A DNA stretch of 64,000 nucleotides from Brevibacillus sp. SYP-B805 (GTDB taxonomy: Bacteria > Bacillota > Bacilli > Brevibacillales > Brevibacillaceae): contig NZ_JAALGD010000002.1 of the NCBI RefSeq assembly GCF_011059135.1, positions 62,001-126,000 on the forward strand. The letters are read 5' to 3'. Shown piece after piece: positions 44,417-51,957 of the stretch (the first letter of the stretch is position 1; every line of letters starts with the position of its first letter). A program made the translations under genes and the position numbers. The notes below the pieces were generated by a model. It was not told the origin of the DNA. It searched no databases and worked only from the letters and a program-made list of their open reading frames with translations.

Positions 44417-46087
44417 TTACCAGGTACGAATGCCAGGTGACCCCGGAGGTGCATGCTGGATCTGCTCCATGATCGGGTAGGCGTAGGCCAGCACGCACAG
44501 GACAGCCAGAACGGAAAGCCATACCGTCCAGCGCTCCAAAAGCGCCGGAGCGGCCTGTTCCCCGTCTGTCTCGCCGATCGGGTATTCCGTATACCCTTTC
44601 GGCGCGAAGAAAGCCAGATAGATCAGGATAGCGATGAGCAGGATGGCGGATACGAACAGGAGGCCTCCACCCATGCCCATTACTCGCTGCCATGGTATCC
44701 AGTTCAGCGCCTCCGGATTATCCATATAGGTGGTATAGGCCGTCCGGCGCGGCACGCCTTGCAGTCCCATCGTATGCATCGCAAGGGACATGATGCCCAT
44801 CCCGACGGTCCAGAAGACGGTTTGCACCATCCCCATCCGGTTGGCTGTTGCGGTCAGCTTGCGTCCGGTCAATGCCGGCACCAGCCAGTACGCAACCCCG
44901 AAGAAGGTCATCGCCACAGCGGCGCCCACTGTGATGTGGAAATGGCCGGTTACCCAAATCGTGTTGTGCACGACCGCGTTCATCTGGTTGCTGGTGTTGA
45001 TGATCCCTCCCGTACCGGCCGGGATGAAGAAGAGCATGCCGACAAACGGGGCAAAGAAGCGAACGTCCGTCCACGGCAGGTGTTTGAACCAGCCGTACAA
45101 CCCCTTGCCGCCTTTGGCCCTTCCCGTCGTTTCAAAGACGGCAAACATCGAGAACGCCGTCATCAGGGACGGCAGCACGACCGCCAACGTCAGCACGACG
45201 TGCACCATTTTCCACGCAGGCGATATCCCCGGTTCCATCAATTGATGGTGGAACCCGACCGGAATCGAGAACAGCAGGAACAGGATGAAGGCCACGCGGG
45301 AAAGCGTATCGCTGAAAATCTTGCCGCCGATGATGCGCGGGATGCAGACATACCAGGCCGCATAGGCAGGCATCAGCCAGAAGTAGACCAGCGGATGGCC
45401 AAAGAACCAGAACAGCGTGCGGGAAAGGAGCACGTTGATGGTCGGTGTCCAGCCGAACGACCAGGGGATCAACTGGAACAAAACCTCAACGGCGACCGGA
45501 ATCGTACATACCTGCCACAGGATCATCGTGGCGACCGCCAGATAGACAAACAGCGGCGATCTTTCTCCTTTGTGTTCCCGTCTCCATTTCGCGTAACTGG
45601 CGAACATGCCGTAACCGGCCAGCCAGCTGCCCACGACCAGCAGCGCGGTGCCGATGTAGAAATAGGGAGATGCTTTCATCGGTGCGTAGAAGGTATAAAG
45701 TACCGAGGCGTCACCGCTCAAAATGGTGACCACATCCATTACCGTTCCGATCACCATGGTGACAAAGCCGATCCAGCCCAATCTCAGAGCCGTTCCATGC
45801 AAGCTGCCGCCCGTGGTTCGGGCAATGCCTGAGAAGAAAAAGCCAATGATGAAGTAGGTGGTGAAAACCAATCCCATGAGTACGCCGTGAGCCGTCAAAA
45901 TCTGATAATAGTTCAACCAACCCGGCAGTTCAAACAAGCCGCCGCGCACCATACCCTGCAGCATCCCGAACAGGGCCGCGATCCCAAAGGCGCTGAACGC
46001 CACCAAAATGTAAGCCAGGCTCAAGCGGGCTGCTGCCCGGTCGATGCGGGTCGTGTACGCGATGTGGTCCGCTTTTTGCGAAAGCAT
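44417..46087 (-). CDS. cbaA: ba3-type cytochrome c oxidase subunit I
   Basis: 556 aa, 13 or so membrane helices. The heme-copper core is intact: low-spin heme His in ILTAHGVLMGLVFTTY, CuB ligands in FFGHPLVYFW and FSIPVGFHHQLMEP, and heme-a3 and low-spin heme His in HNTIWVTGHFHITVGAAVAM. The K-channel and D-channel layout is that of B-family oxidases with few ionisable helix residues. Reduces oxygen to water in the cytoplasmic membrane, suiting low oxygen. Third gene of a cbaD-cbaB-cbaA operon with an FNR-like control site. Confidence 0.94.
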   Translation of the reverse strand: MLSQKADHIAYTTRIDRAAARLSLAYILVAFSAFGIAALFGMLQGMVRGGLFELPGWLNYYQILTAHGVLMGLVFTTYFIIGFFFSGIARTTGGSLHGTALRLGWIGFVTMVIGTVMDVVTILSGDASVLYTFYAPMKASPYFYIGTALLVVGSWLAGYGMFASYAKWRREHKGERSPLFVYLAVATMILWQVCTIPVAVEVLFQLIPWSFGWTPTINVLLSRTLFWFFGHPLVYFWLMPAYAAWYVCIPRIIGGKIFSDTLSRVAFILFLLFSIPVGFHHQLMEPGISPAWKMVHVVLTLAVVLPSLMTAFSMFAVFETTGRAKGGKGLYGWFKHLPWTDVRFFAPFVGMLFFIPAGTGGIINTSNQMNAVVHNTIWVTGHFHITVGAAVAMTFFGVAYWLVPALTGRKLTATANRMGMVQTVFWTVGMGIMSLAMHTMGLQGVPRRTAYTTYMDNPEALNWIPWQRVMGMGGGLLFVSAILLIAILIYLAFFAPKGYTEYPIGETDGEQAAPALLERWTVWLSVLAVLCVLAYAYPIMEQIQHAPPGSPGIRTW

Positions 46088-46108
46088 AGGCCGTCTCCTT
46101 TCTTCCCG

Positions 46109-46576
46109 TTACTTCACAATGATCTTGGTCGCCATCAGATGGTGACCGGCCCCGCAGTATTCATTGCACAAGATCAGGTATTCTCCCGGTTGATCGAACA
46201 CCTGGGAGGCGGAGTTGACAAATCCTGGCTCCACCATGAAGTTGATGTTGGTTCCGGGAATTTCAAAGCCGTGCACCACGTCCTTACTGGTGACATGAAA
46301 GTTCACTTTCGACCCGACCGGTACTTCGATCACCGCCGGGGCATAGCTGAACGCATAGGCGGTCATGAACGCGTCGTATTCTTTCTCCCCGATCTGTTTC
46401 AGACCCGGCTTGTCAAAGGGAGGCGTCTGATCCACCTTCTGCGGGTCGATCATCTGCATATCGCTTGGCGGGTGCATGCCCATCGCAAATGCGTTCACGG
46501 CAAGCAGCACGATAAACAGCGCCAATACGGCCCCTCCAATCGCCAGCCAGATCTTTTCATAGCGATGTACCTGCAT
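46109..46576 (-). CDS. cbaB: ba3-type cytochrome c oxidase subunit II
   Basis: 155 aa. One N-terminal membrane helix (IWLAIGGAVLALFIVLLAV) and an outer cupredoxin domain with the CuA ligands in CNEYCGAGHHLM plus the upstream His of DVVHGFEIPG. Accepts electrons from cytochrome c. Lies between the small subunit and subunit I. Confidence 0.95.
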   Translation of the reverse strand: MQVHRYEKIWLAIGGAVLALFIVLLAVNAFAMGMHPPSDMQMIDPQKVDQTPPFDKPGLKQIGEKEYDAFMTAYAFSYAPAVIEVPVGSKVNFHVTSKDVVHGFEIPGTNINFMVEPGFVNSASQVFDQPGEYLILCNEYCGAGHHLMATKIIVK

Positions 46577-46589
46577 AATGGACCTCCTC

Positions 46590-46742
46590 TTACGCGCGAT
46601 TCAGAAACAGGCTAAATACGGCAAACCAGCAAACCACGATAAATGCTCCAAGCATCAAAACCGAGGCGAACGTACCTTTCAGCGGCTCCTCCTCCGTGTG
46701 TGGACTGATCTTCCCTGTCTTTTTTTCCGTATCCGGCTGCAT
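46590..46742 (-). CDS. cbaD: ba3-type oxidase small subunit (IIa/CbaD-like)
   Basis: 50 aa from ATG 46742 (GAAGGAGGAG site): a charged N-terminus (MQPDTEKKTGKIS) and one membrane helix (VLMLGAFIVVCWFAVFSLFL), stop at 46590. Its size, single helix and place before subunit II match the third subunit of ba3 oxidases, which takes the position of a missing helix of subunit II. First gene of the operon. Confidence 0.8.
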   Translation of the reverse strand: MQPDTEKKTGKISPHTEEEPLKGTFASVLMLGAFIVVCWFAVFSLFLNRA

Positions 46743-46873
46743 CGCCACTCCTCCTTCACGCCGTTTTCCGGTGCGTTTGTCACCGGTTTCATGGAAGGGC
46801 GCTGCCGTTTCCCAGGGTTTCTCGTTTTTCGTTTCTGCAAAGATGTCCGCAGCCCTTCCCTGATGACGGCTTC

Positions 46874-46916
46874 AGTATATCTCCTCCTTTAGTAAGGAGG
46901 TGTGAGGAAAGTCACA
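46874..46916 (-). promoter_or_regulatory. cba promoter with FNR/Crp-type box
   Basis: TGTGA-N6-TCACA (46901-46916) is a perfect Crp/FNR family site. The -10 TATACT lies at 46879-46874 on the minus strand, so the box is centred about 41.5 bp before the expected start of transcription, the classic class-II activator position. A second inverted repeat, CCTCCTT-TAGT-AAGGAGG (46883-46900), fills the space between. Confidence 0.7.
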
Positions 46917-46925
46917 TCATGAAAA

Positions 46926-46960
46926 AAAATCATCGCTCCCCCTCGGGTCACGATGATTTT
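46926..46960 (-). terminator. Terminator after the DUF2512 gene
   Basis: Perfect arms AAAATCATCG (46926-46935) and CGATGATTTT (46951-46960) with further Ts on the minus strand. Confidence 0.8.
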
Positions 46961-47328
46961 TCTTGTTTCTCCCGCTGCTGCAGAATCCAGCGGTGCATGC
47001 ACAGTTCGGCCATTCCCAGGAGCAGGCCCAGCGCCAGCGCGCCCATTCCCGTCACCCTGCTGCCGGAAAACAGGAACTGACTGGCCCACAGGACGGCGGT
47101 CATGAACAGGAAGCCCTGGAATGTGGCCGGCAGATTCCCCGCACGCGGTAAAATGGTCTCATCGGCGATCAGTCCGGTCAGGATGAACAGCCCGCTGATC
47201 GCAATCGGCTGCCACACGGTTGCGAACCGGATCAGACCGGGGAACAAGGCGGCAAACCCCCATATGAGTGCCGGAAAGACAAGCAGCTTGTAGCCAAGAT
47301 TGACACCGGCCCGTTGCAGCAGCGTCAT
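46948..47328 (-). CDS. DUF2512-family membrane protein (YndM-like)
   Basis: 126 aa, four membrane helices (LLVFPALIWGFAALF, WQPIAISGLFILTGLIAD, FQGFLFMTAVLWASQFLF, MGALALGLLLGMAELCMH) and a charged C-terminus. Similar proteins are common in spore formers; role unknown. Confidence 0.78.
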   Translation of the reverse strand: MTLLQRAGVNLGYKLLVFPALIWGFAALFPGLIRFATVWQPIAISGLFILTGLIADETILPRAGNLPATFQGFLFMTAVLWASQFLFSGSRVTGMGALALGLLLGMAELCMHRWILQQREKQEKSS

Positions 47329-47494
47329 GCCGGTCGCCCTCCTTTTGTCAAACCCCGTCGACTCAAGACTCTTTTTGGCAGCGCGACAAATGTGACAAAT
47401 GTATGGAATCGGCTCCTGTTATCCGGTAAGATAACCTTGCAATCCACCGGTTATGCAGTCGGCAGGATTTTCCCATCGAAAAGGAGTGAAAGCT

Positions 47495-48007
47495 GTGCTG
47501 GAAACGGAACGCTTGCTGTTTCGCCGCTACACGGACGATGACCTTGATTTTCTTACCTCCATGCTGACAGACCCCTTAATGGTACGCTATATCGGCCACG
47601 GCCAGATCCGCACCCGGGAGGAAATACGCGCCTTTCTGGACCGCATTCTCGGCCATTATGCGGCCGGCAAGGGCACGGGCCTGATGCTTGCGGTACAGAA
47701 ACAAGACGGCCAGCCTGTCGGCCACGTCGGCCTGGTTCCCCAACAGGTTGAGGGCAGAGACGAAATGGAAGTGGGGTACTGGATCGCTCGCGCCCATTGG
47801 GGAAAAGGGCTGGCTTCGGAGGCCGCGTCCGCTTTCCTGGCGTACGGCCGGGAAACACTCGGGCTCCCCCGCCTCGTCTCTCTGATCCACCCTGCCAACG
47901 CCGCTTCGATCGGAGTTGCCAAGAAGATCGGGATGTCTTTTGAGCGGATGGTGACTTTTCGCGGGCGCGACGTCTGTCTGTATGCGGCAGGAGAGACGGC
48001 GTCCTGA
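47495..48007 (+). CDS. GNAT acetyltransferase, RimJ/RimL-like
   Basis: 170 aa from GTG 47495 (AAAAGGAG at 8-nt spacing). Starts LETERLLFRRYTDDDLDFL and has EVGYWIARAHWGKGLASEAASAFLAYG, the acetyl-CoA-binding loop, and SIGVAKKIGMSFE. Transfers acetyl groups to an N-terminus or small molecule; target unknown. Confidence 0.88.
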   Translation: MLETERLLFRRYTDDDLDFLTSMLTDPLMVRYIGHGQIRTREEIRAFLDRILGHYAAGKGTGLMLAVQKQDGQPVGHVGLVPQQVEGRDEMEVGYWIARAHWGKGLASEAASAFLAYGRETLGLPRLVSLIHPANAASIGVAKKIGMSFERMVTFRGRDVCLYAAGETAS

Positions 48008-48129
48008 GGGTTCGTCCGATTTTCCTCTCTTTTGATGAAACGAACCCGCACTTTCAAACGTATTGAAAGAGGGAGCATATTTCCGGTATACTTCGGATGT
48101 TTGACTCGACATGGAAAGGCGGTTTTGCA

Positions 48130-48690
48130 ATGAATATCGTGAAGGAAGTCTGGAGTTGGGCGAAATCGTTACTCTTTGCCGTCGTCCTGGCACTGCTGAT
48201 CAGCATCTTTGTGTTCCAGCCGTTCAGGGTGGAAGGACATTCCATGGATCCGACCCTGCATGACCAGGAACTGATCTATGTATCCAAATTGTCGCATACC
48301 TTCTCCTACCTTCCGGACTATGGGGATATCGTGGTCATTGACAGCCGCGTGGACCGCAAACGCACCCTGAAGGATGACATCATGGAAAATCCGCTGTTTC
48401 TTCTGCTTAAAGGGGAATCGGAAGATCACACGTATTATGTAAAACGGGTGATCGGCAGACCGGGCGATGTCCTGGAGTTCAAGGATCACAAAGTATACCG
48501 CAACGGTGTTGCCCTGGATGAACCTTACATCAAGGAGCCGATGGAGTACACTTCCGACAAGAAATGGGTCGTTCCCGAAGACCATGTGTTTGTCATGGGA
48601 GACAATCGCAACAACAGCAAGGACAGCAGGGACATCGGGTTTATCCCGCTCGATCATGTGATGGGATCAGAAATGCTGGGCATCAATTAA
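48130..48690 (+). CDS. lepB: Type I signal peptidase
   Basis: 186 aa from ATG 48130 (AAAGGCGG site). One membrane anchor (LLFAVVLALLISIFVFQPF), catalytic Ser in VEGHSMDPTL, general-base Lys in YYVKRVIGRPGD, and the GDNRNNSKDSRDIG box. Removes Sec signal peptides on the outer face. B. subtilis SipS-like size; ends in a strong terminator. Confidence 0.95.
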   Translation: MNIVKEVWSWAKSLLFAVVLALLISIFVFQPFRVEGHSMDPTLHDQELIYVSKLSHTFSYLPDYGDIVVIDSRVDRKRTLKDDIMENPLFLLLKGESEDHTYYVKRVIGRPGDVLEFKDHKVYRNGVALDEPYIKEPMEYTSDKKWVVPEDHVFVMGDNRNNSKDSRDIGFIPLDHVMGSEMLGIN

Positions 48691-48700
48691 TGCCAAACTG

Positions 48701-48734
48701 CCGGTAACCTTTTGAAAAAGGTTATCGGTTTTTT
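48701..48734 (+). terminator. Terminator of lepB
   Basis: CCGGTAACCTTTT (48701-48713) with AAAAAGGTTATCGG, then six Ts. Confidence 0.88.
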
Positions 48735-48764
48735 GCTTGATGGGAGCATTTTTTTGAAAGCAAA

Positions 48765-48786
48765 AAAGCAGGGTTTCCCCTGCTTT
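48765..48786 (-). terminator. Terminator of tRNA-Thr
   Basis: AAAGCAGGG (48765-48773) with CCCTGCTTT (48778-48786), then TTT on the minus strand. Confidence 0.82.
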
Positions 48787-48800
48787 ATCTTGTATCGAAA

Positions 48801-48875
48801 TGGTGCTGGCGAAGGGACTCGAACCCCCGACCTGCTGATTACGAATCAGCTGCACTACCACTGTGCTACGCCAGC
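48801..48875 (-). tRNA. tRNA-Thr (anticodon CGT)
   Basis: Minus strand: acceptor GCTGGCG pairs with CGCCAGC, the D-arm GCACAGTGGTAGTGC, the anticodon stem GCTGA/TCAGC with loop TTCGTAA (anticodon CGT, reads ACG), T-arm GGGGGTTCGAGTCCC, and an encoded CCA end at 48803-48801. 75 nt including CCA. Confidence 0.97.
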
Positions 48876-49115
48876 ATGATCGCTCTGCGGTACCGTCCGC
48901 TCTGTCAACCGACCTGTCGGAGCGGACAATTGAGATAATAGCACAGAACCAACACCATTTCAATACCTTTTTTTAAAAAAGTCGTCTTTCTACGGATTGG
49001 CGGATTATTGGTCATCTTGTCCTGCTTCCGTTACGCGGCCGCCATTCCCCCTACGCAAAGCATGCCCAATGGCTGCCCGCCGCGAATCCTTGTTCCGGCT
49101 CGGTTGATCCATCCA

Positions 49116-49826
49116 TCAACGCCGTGGATCGGTGGCGCGGGACACCTCGCGAATCACCGCCTCCGCTTTTTCAAATCGATCCCGCAGATGGGCCGGGATG
49201 TCCTGCGAGGTAAACCGCTGGCCGGCCTCTATCCCCGCTTGCGCCAGGACGGTCTGATATGTCATCTGCGCTTCGATATAGCGATCGAATGCTTCCGGCG
49301 ACAGCACCTCCTTGGCCGAGCGCTCTCCGTTTAACCGGTCAAAATACGGCTGCAGCTCGCGGAGCAGCTGTTTCATCTCCGCCCGTTTTTCCGCAGGAAG
49401 CGCGTCGAAATCGATGTACCCTTTGCCGTTCCCGTACTCGTAGGCTGCCCGCACGTACTGTTTGAGCAATGCTTCGTACCTGGCGTATTCCTTTTCCCCC
49501 AATTGGGCCTGTGCGCCGGACAGTTTGCCCGCCAGCGCGGCGTACTGCTCCATCGTGACCGCCGTCATCTTCTTTTTCAATTGTTCAAAGGAGCCGTAGA
49601 TCCGGTCGGCCAGCATCGGATTGCCGGCAAACGCGGCCGCCGGCAGCAGCAGCGCCGCACTGATGGCGGCCGCCATCACCCCGCGCCGGAACCGTGCGGG
49701 TCGAAAAGCTCCCTTCCCCATCGCTTGTTCCATCTGCTGACGGAGTCGCGCATGCATGTCAGGGGGACACTGCTGGCTGGAAGCGTACTGTTTCAGTTCA
49801 TCACGTAGTTGTCGTTCCAAGATCAT
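49116..49826 (-). CDS. DUF3600-like membrane protein, probable anti-sigma factor
   Basis: 236 aa. N-terminal helical cytoplasmic part (RQLRDELKQYASSQQCPPDMHARLR), one membrane helix (residues 50-68, VMAAAISAALLLPAAAFAG), then an external helical domain with repeated Gln/Lys/Tyr-rich helices. Its start overlaps the sigma gene by 26 bp. The pairing and topology suggest it holds the sigma factor; I see no zinc motif. Confidence 0.75.
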   Translation of the reverse strand: MILERQLRDELKQYASSQQCPPDMHARLRQQMEQAMGKGAFRPARFRRGVMAAAISAALLLPAAAFAGNPMLADRIYGSFEQLKKKMTAVTMEQYAALAGKLSGAQAQLGEKEYARYEALLKQYVRAAYEYGNGKGYIDFDALPAEKRAEMKQLLRELQPYFDRLNGERSAKEVLSPEAFDRYIEAQMTYQTVLAQAGIEAGQRFTSQDIPAHLRDRFEKAEAVIREVSRATDPRR

Positions 49827-50388
49827 CTGTGGATGCCACCTTTCCCTGCGGCCGTTCCTCCAACTGCCGCCGTAATTTTTTCAATGCATGGTGATGCCTC
49901 GATTTGACCGTTCCGAGAGGGATCTGCAGCAGCTCTGCCATCTCTTCCAGGGTGTAGTCGTGGTAATAACGAAGAATGATGACCACCCGCAGTTTGTACG
50001 GCAGTCTGCGGACGAGCGTCAACACCTCCTGCCGCGTCTCCGCAGCCAGAACGGAGTCATCGGTCCAACCATCCGTCCCTTTCGCCCAATTGGCCCGCTT
50101 CAGCAGGCGCAGCCTTCTCCACGCCTTTCGCCGCCAATCCTGCGCTTTACGCACGATCAAGCCATGCAGCCAATAACGGAACGGACGGCCGGGGTCGTAG
50201 CGGGGGAGCGACAGCCACATGCCGACATACACCTCGTTCATCACGTCTTCGATATCCCCCCTGTTGACCAAGAGCAGAGACAAGGTGCGATACACATCCT
50301 GAAACGTCATCTCGTAGATGCGGTCAAACGCGGCAAGGTCGCCGGCTGCCAACCGCTTCAGCAACTGCTGTACTTCCCATTCATTCAT
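49801..50388 (-). CDS. ECF-type RNA polymerase sigma factor
   Basis: 195 aa. Region 2: FQDVYRTLSLLLVNRGDIEDVMNEVYVGMW and FRYWLHGLIVRKAQDWRRK. Region 4: LPYKLRVVIILRYYHDYTLEEMAELLQIPLGTVKSRHHHALKKLR. A TGTAAC motif sits just before the start. Fourth sigma/anti-sigma pair of the window. Confidence 0.9.
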   Translation of the reverse strand: MNEWEVQQLLKRLAAGDLAAFDRIYEMTFQDVYRTLSLLLVNRGDIEDVMNEVYVGMWLSLPRYDPGRPFRYWLHGLIVRKAQDWRRKAWRRLRLLKRANWAKGTDGWTDDSVLAAETRQEVLTLVRRLPYKLRVVIILRYYHDYTLEEMAELLQIPLGTVKSRHHHALKKLRRQLEERPQGKVASTDDLGTTTT

Positions 50389-50553
50389 CAGAGGGCCCTC
50401 CTGTACTTGTTACACCCATATATTCGCTCGTCGGAACAACAAGGTTCACCTTCGCGCCGACACCCAGAAATTTCTTCACAACCCGCAGCCCCCAGCGGGA
50501 AACAATAAAGGCGACAATCCGTTCAATCTGACGCGCGGAAGGAGAGGATGGCT

Positions 50554-50697
50554 ATGCCAACCTATCGATGTGCTTACTGCGAGCACCAAACGGAAAGCGC
50601 CCACATGATCACCGTTTTCCAAGGACAGCAGGAACGCAATGAACTCCTGTGCGATACCTGCTATGCGGATTGGCTGGAATCACTGAAAAGCGAATGA
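50554..50697 (+). CDS. Small zinc-ribbon-like protein with two CxxC knuckles
   Basis: 47 aa from ATG 50554 (GGAAGGAGAGG upstream; ATG 50548 is also possible). YRCAYCEHQ and LLCDTCYADW form two CxxC pairs about 30 residues apart, as in short zinc-binding adaptor proteins. Followed by a hairpin. Its codon structure, ribosome site and terminator support a real gene. Confidence 0.6.
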   Translation: MPTYRCAYCEHQTESAHMITVFQGQQERNELLCDTCYADWLESLKSE

Positions 50698-50705
50698 TAG
50701 CCCAC

Positions 50706-50746
50706 GGCAAGCCCTCTTGATCGGCACCCCGGCGAGAGGGCTTGCC
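50706..50746 (+). terminator. Hairpin after the small CxxC protein gene
   Basis: Perfect 12-bp arms GGCAAGCCCTCT (50706-50717) and AGAGGGCTTGCC (50735-50746), weak T tract (CGTTTC). Confidence 0.65.
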
Positions 50747-50782
50747 CGTTTCTAGTATCTTGCAGGATTCTTCGGGAAAGAG

Positions 50783-50811
50783 TTTCCCGTTATTGGTTCA
50801 TTTAGTATAAT
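50783..50811 (+). promoter_or_regulatory. Promoter before the c-di-GMP riboswitch
   Basis: A consensus -10 TATAAT (50806-50811) sits about 30 bp before the aptamer; the -35 (TTTCCC at 50783-50788, 17-bp spacing) is weak. Confidence 0.5.
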
Positions 50812-50839
50812 AACGGTATGACCGAACCGTAACAGAATG

Positions 50840-50928
50840 GAGCGTCAAGGGCAAACCGGTGCGAAAGGCCGGGGCGCAAAGCCATGGGTCTACGGGATAT
50901 CTCTATCCTATGACTGCCAGGTTGCCGC
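50840..50928 (+). promoter_or_regulatory. c-di-GMP-I (GEMM) riboswitch aptamer
   Basis: GGGCAAACCGGTGCGAAAGG, CCGGGGCGCAAAGCCATGGG, TCTACGG and ACTGCCAGGTTGCC follow the GEMM-I consensus in order, with the P2 GAAA tetraloop (GCGAAAGGC region), its receptor and the conserved A after GCAA. Followed by a terminator hairpin, so ligand binding probably controls transcription of the 111-aa protein gene. Confidence 0.9.
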
Positions 50929-50946
50929 ATTTTGGATCATTTCCAC

Positions 50947-50976
50947 CGTTCCAAGATGCCTTGGATCGGTTTTTCT
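50947..50976 (+). terminator. Riboswitch expression-platform terminator
   Basis: CCG-TT-CCAAG (50947-50956) pairs with CTTGG-AT-CGG, followed by TTTTTC. It lies 20 nt after the aptamer. Confidence 0.75.
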
Positions 50977-50999
50977 TTTGTATGAAGGAAATTGAGTGA

Positions 51000-51335
51000 A
51001 TGGCGGGGGTGTCAACGATGAGCATGCATAAGCAGCACACGCCGGAGCAGAAGAAACTGGTAAGAGAGATGCTGACGGAGATCTCCAGGATCCCGGATAA
51101 TGACGAACAATCCTCGGTGAGAGCATTGATCGCCCTGTTAAACAGGCTGCTGCGCACCAAGAACCTGGTGCCACCCACCGTGGAACTGATGTGCCATATC
51201 AAACAGACGAAACCGGAGTTGTACCACGCCACGCGCATGAGCATTACCTCAACCAGCAATCTCAATCTGCTGTTTCAATTGGATGCGGATCCCGAATTGG
51301 CCAACGCCAGGCTGCAGGAATATCTGGAAGACTAA
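51000..51335 (+). CDS. Uncharacterised 111-aa protein under c-di-GMP riboswitch control
   Basis: 111 aa from ATG 51000 (AAGGA 10 nt upstream); ATG 51018 with GGGGGTG at 6-nt spacing is equally likely and gives 105 aa. Helical, soluble, no signal peptide: MHKQHTPEQKKLVREMLTEI, RALIALLNRLLRTKNLVPPT, then SNLNLLFQLDADPELANARL. I recognise no family. The upstream aptamer makes motility, adhesion, sporulation or exopolysaccharide control plausible. Ends in a perfect terminator. Confidence 0.72.
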   Translation: MAGVSTMSMHKQHTPEQKKLVREMLTEISRIPDNDEQSSVRALIALLNRLLRTKNLVPPTVELMCHIKQTKPELYHATRMSITSTSNLNLLFQLDADPELANARLQEYLED

Positions 51336-51345
51336 GCCTTCTTCC

Positions 51346-51389
51346 AAAGAAACCGGTATTCTCTCATCACGGAGGATACCGGTTTCTTT
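51346..51389 (+). terminator. Terminator of the c-di-GMP-controlled gene
   Basis: Perfect 14-bp arms AAAGAAACCGGTAT (51346-51359) and ATACCGGTTTCTTT (51376-51389). Confidence 0.82.
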
Positions 51390-51471
51390 ATGGATTGACA
51401 ACAGCTGGCGGCCCATTTTATTCTGTATTTATCGATCATTCTAATTTTCCAGAATAAGTGGGTGAACTTCC

Positions 51472-51957
51472 ATGAACGCAAACGAGCCTTTCAAGGGCGA
51501 TGCCATCCCTATCACGCTTGAGCAGCAAAAATTGCTGGCCAGCGCCATCCGCATCCAGATTCTGCATCTGCTGGCCCAGGAGCCGCGCACCGCCAAACAG
51601 GTGGCCGACCTGCTCGGTCAAAGCCCCGGCAATGTACATTACCATATCCAGCGGCTGCATGACGGGGGACTCATTGAACTTACGGAGACCCGGGAAGTCG
51701 GCGGGATCGTGGAAAAATACTACAAAGCCCATCACACCCGTTTCCACCTGATCGGCTTTCCTGACAGCCAGAAGGGAAAAGAGAGGTTGATGTCTCATTT
51801 GCTCCTGACCGCAAAGGAGCGTGAGGAACTGCGAAAGGAATTGGAAGCGCTCCTGCTGCGATGGGAAAGCCGCATCCCGACGCAGTCGGAAGAGCCTCTC
51901 GAGGAAGTCGAAGTCCTGATCCAGCTTCAGCGAAACAACAAGGAGGGAGGGAGATGA
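51472..51957 (+). CDS. ArsR-type winged-helix regulator
   Basis: 161 aa. Winged helix at residues 20-80 (ASAIRIQILHLLAQEPRTAKQVADLLGQSPGNVHYHIQRL). The C-terminal helices (KEREELRKELEALLLRWESR) probably mediate dimerisation. Weak ribosome site. The last four bases overlap the MFS gene (ATGA), so it most likely regulates that pump. Confidence 0.85.
   Translation: MNANEPFKGDAIPITLEQQKLLASAIRIQILHLLAQEPRTAKQVADLLGQSPGNVHYHIQRLHDGGLIELTETREVGGIVEKYYKAHHTRFHLIGFPDSQKGKERLMSHLLLTAKEREELRKELEALLLRWESRIPTQSEEPLEEVEVLIQLQRNNKEGGR

Noticed and set aside
47385-47405. Tandem GACAAATGT motif before the acetyltransferase gene as a regulator site
   Set aside because: Two short direct repeats without symmetry or a nearby promoter; too little to support a call.
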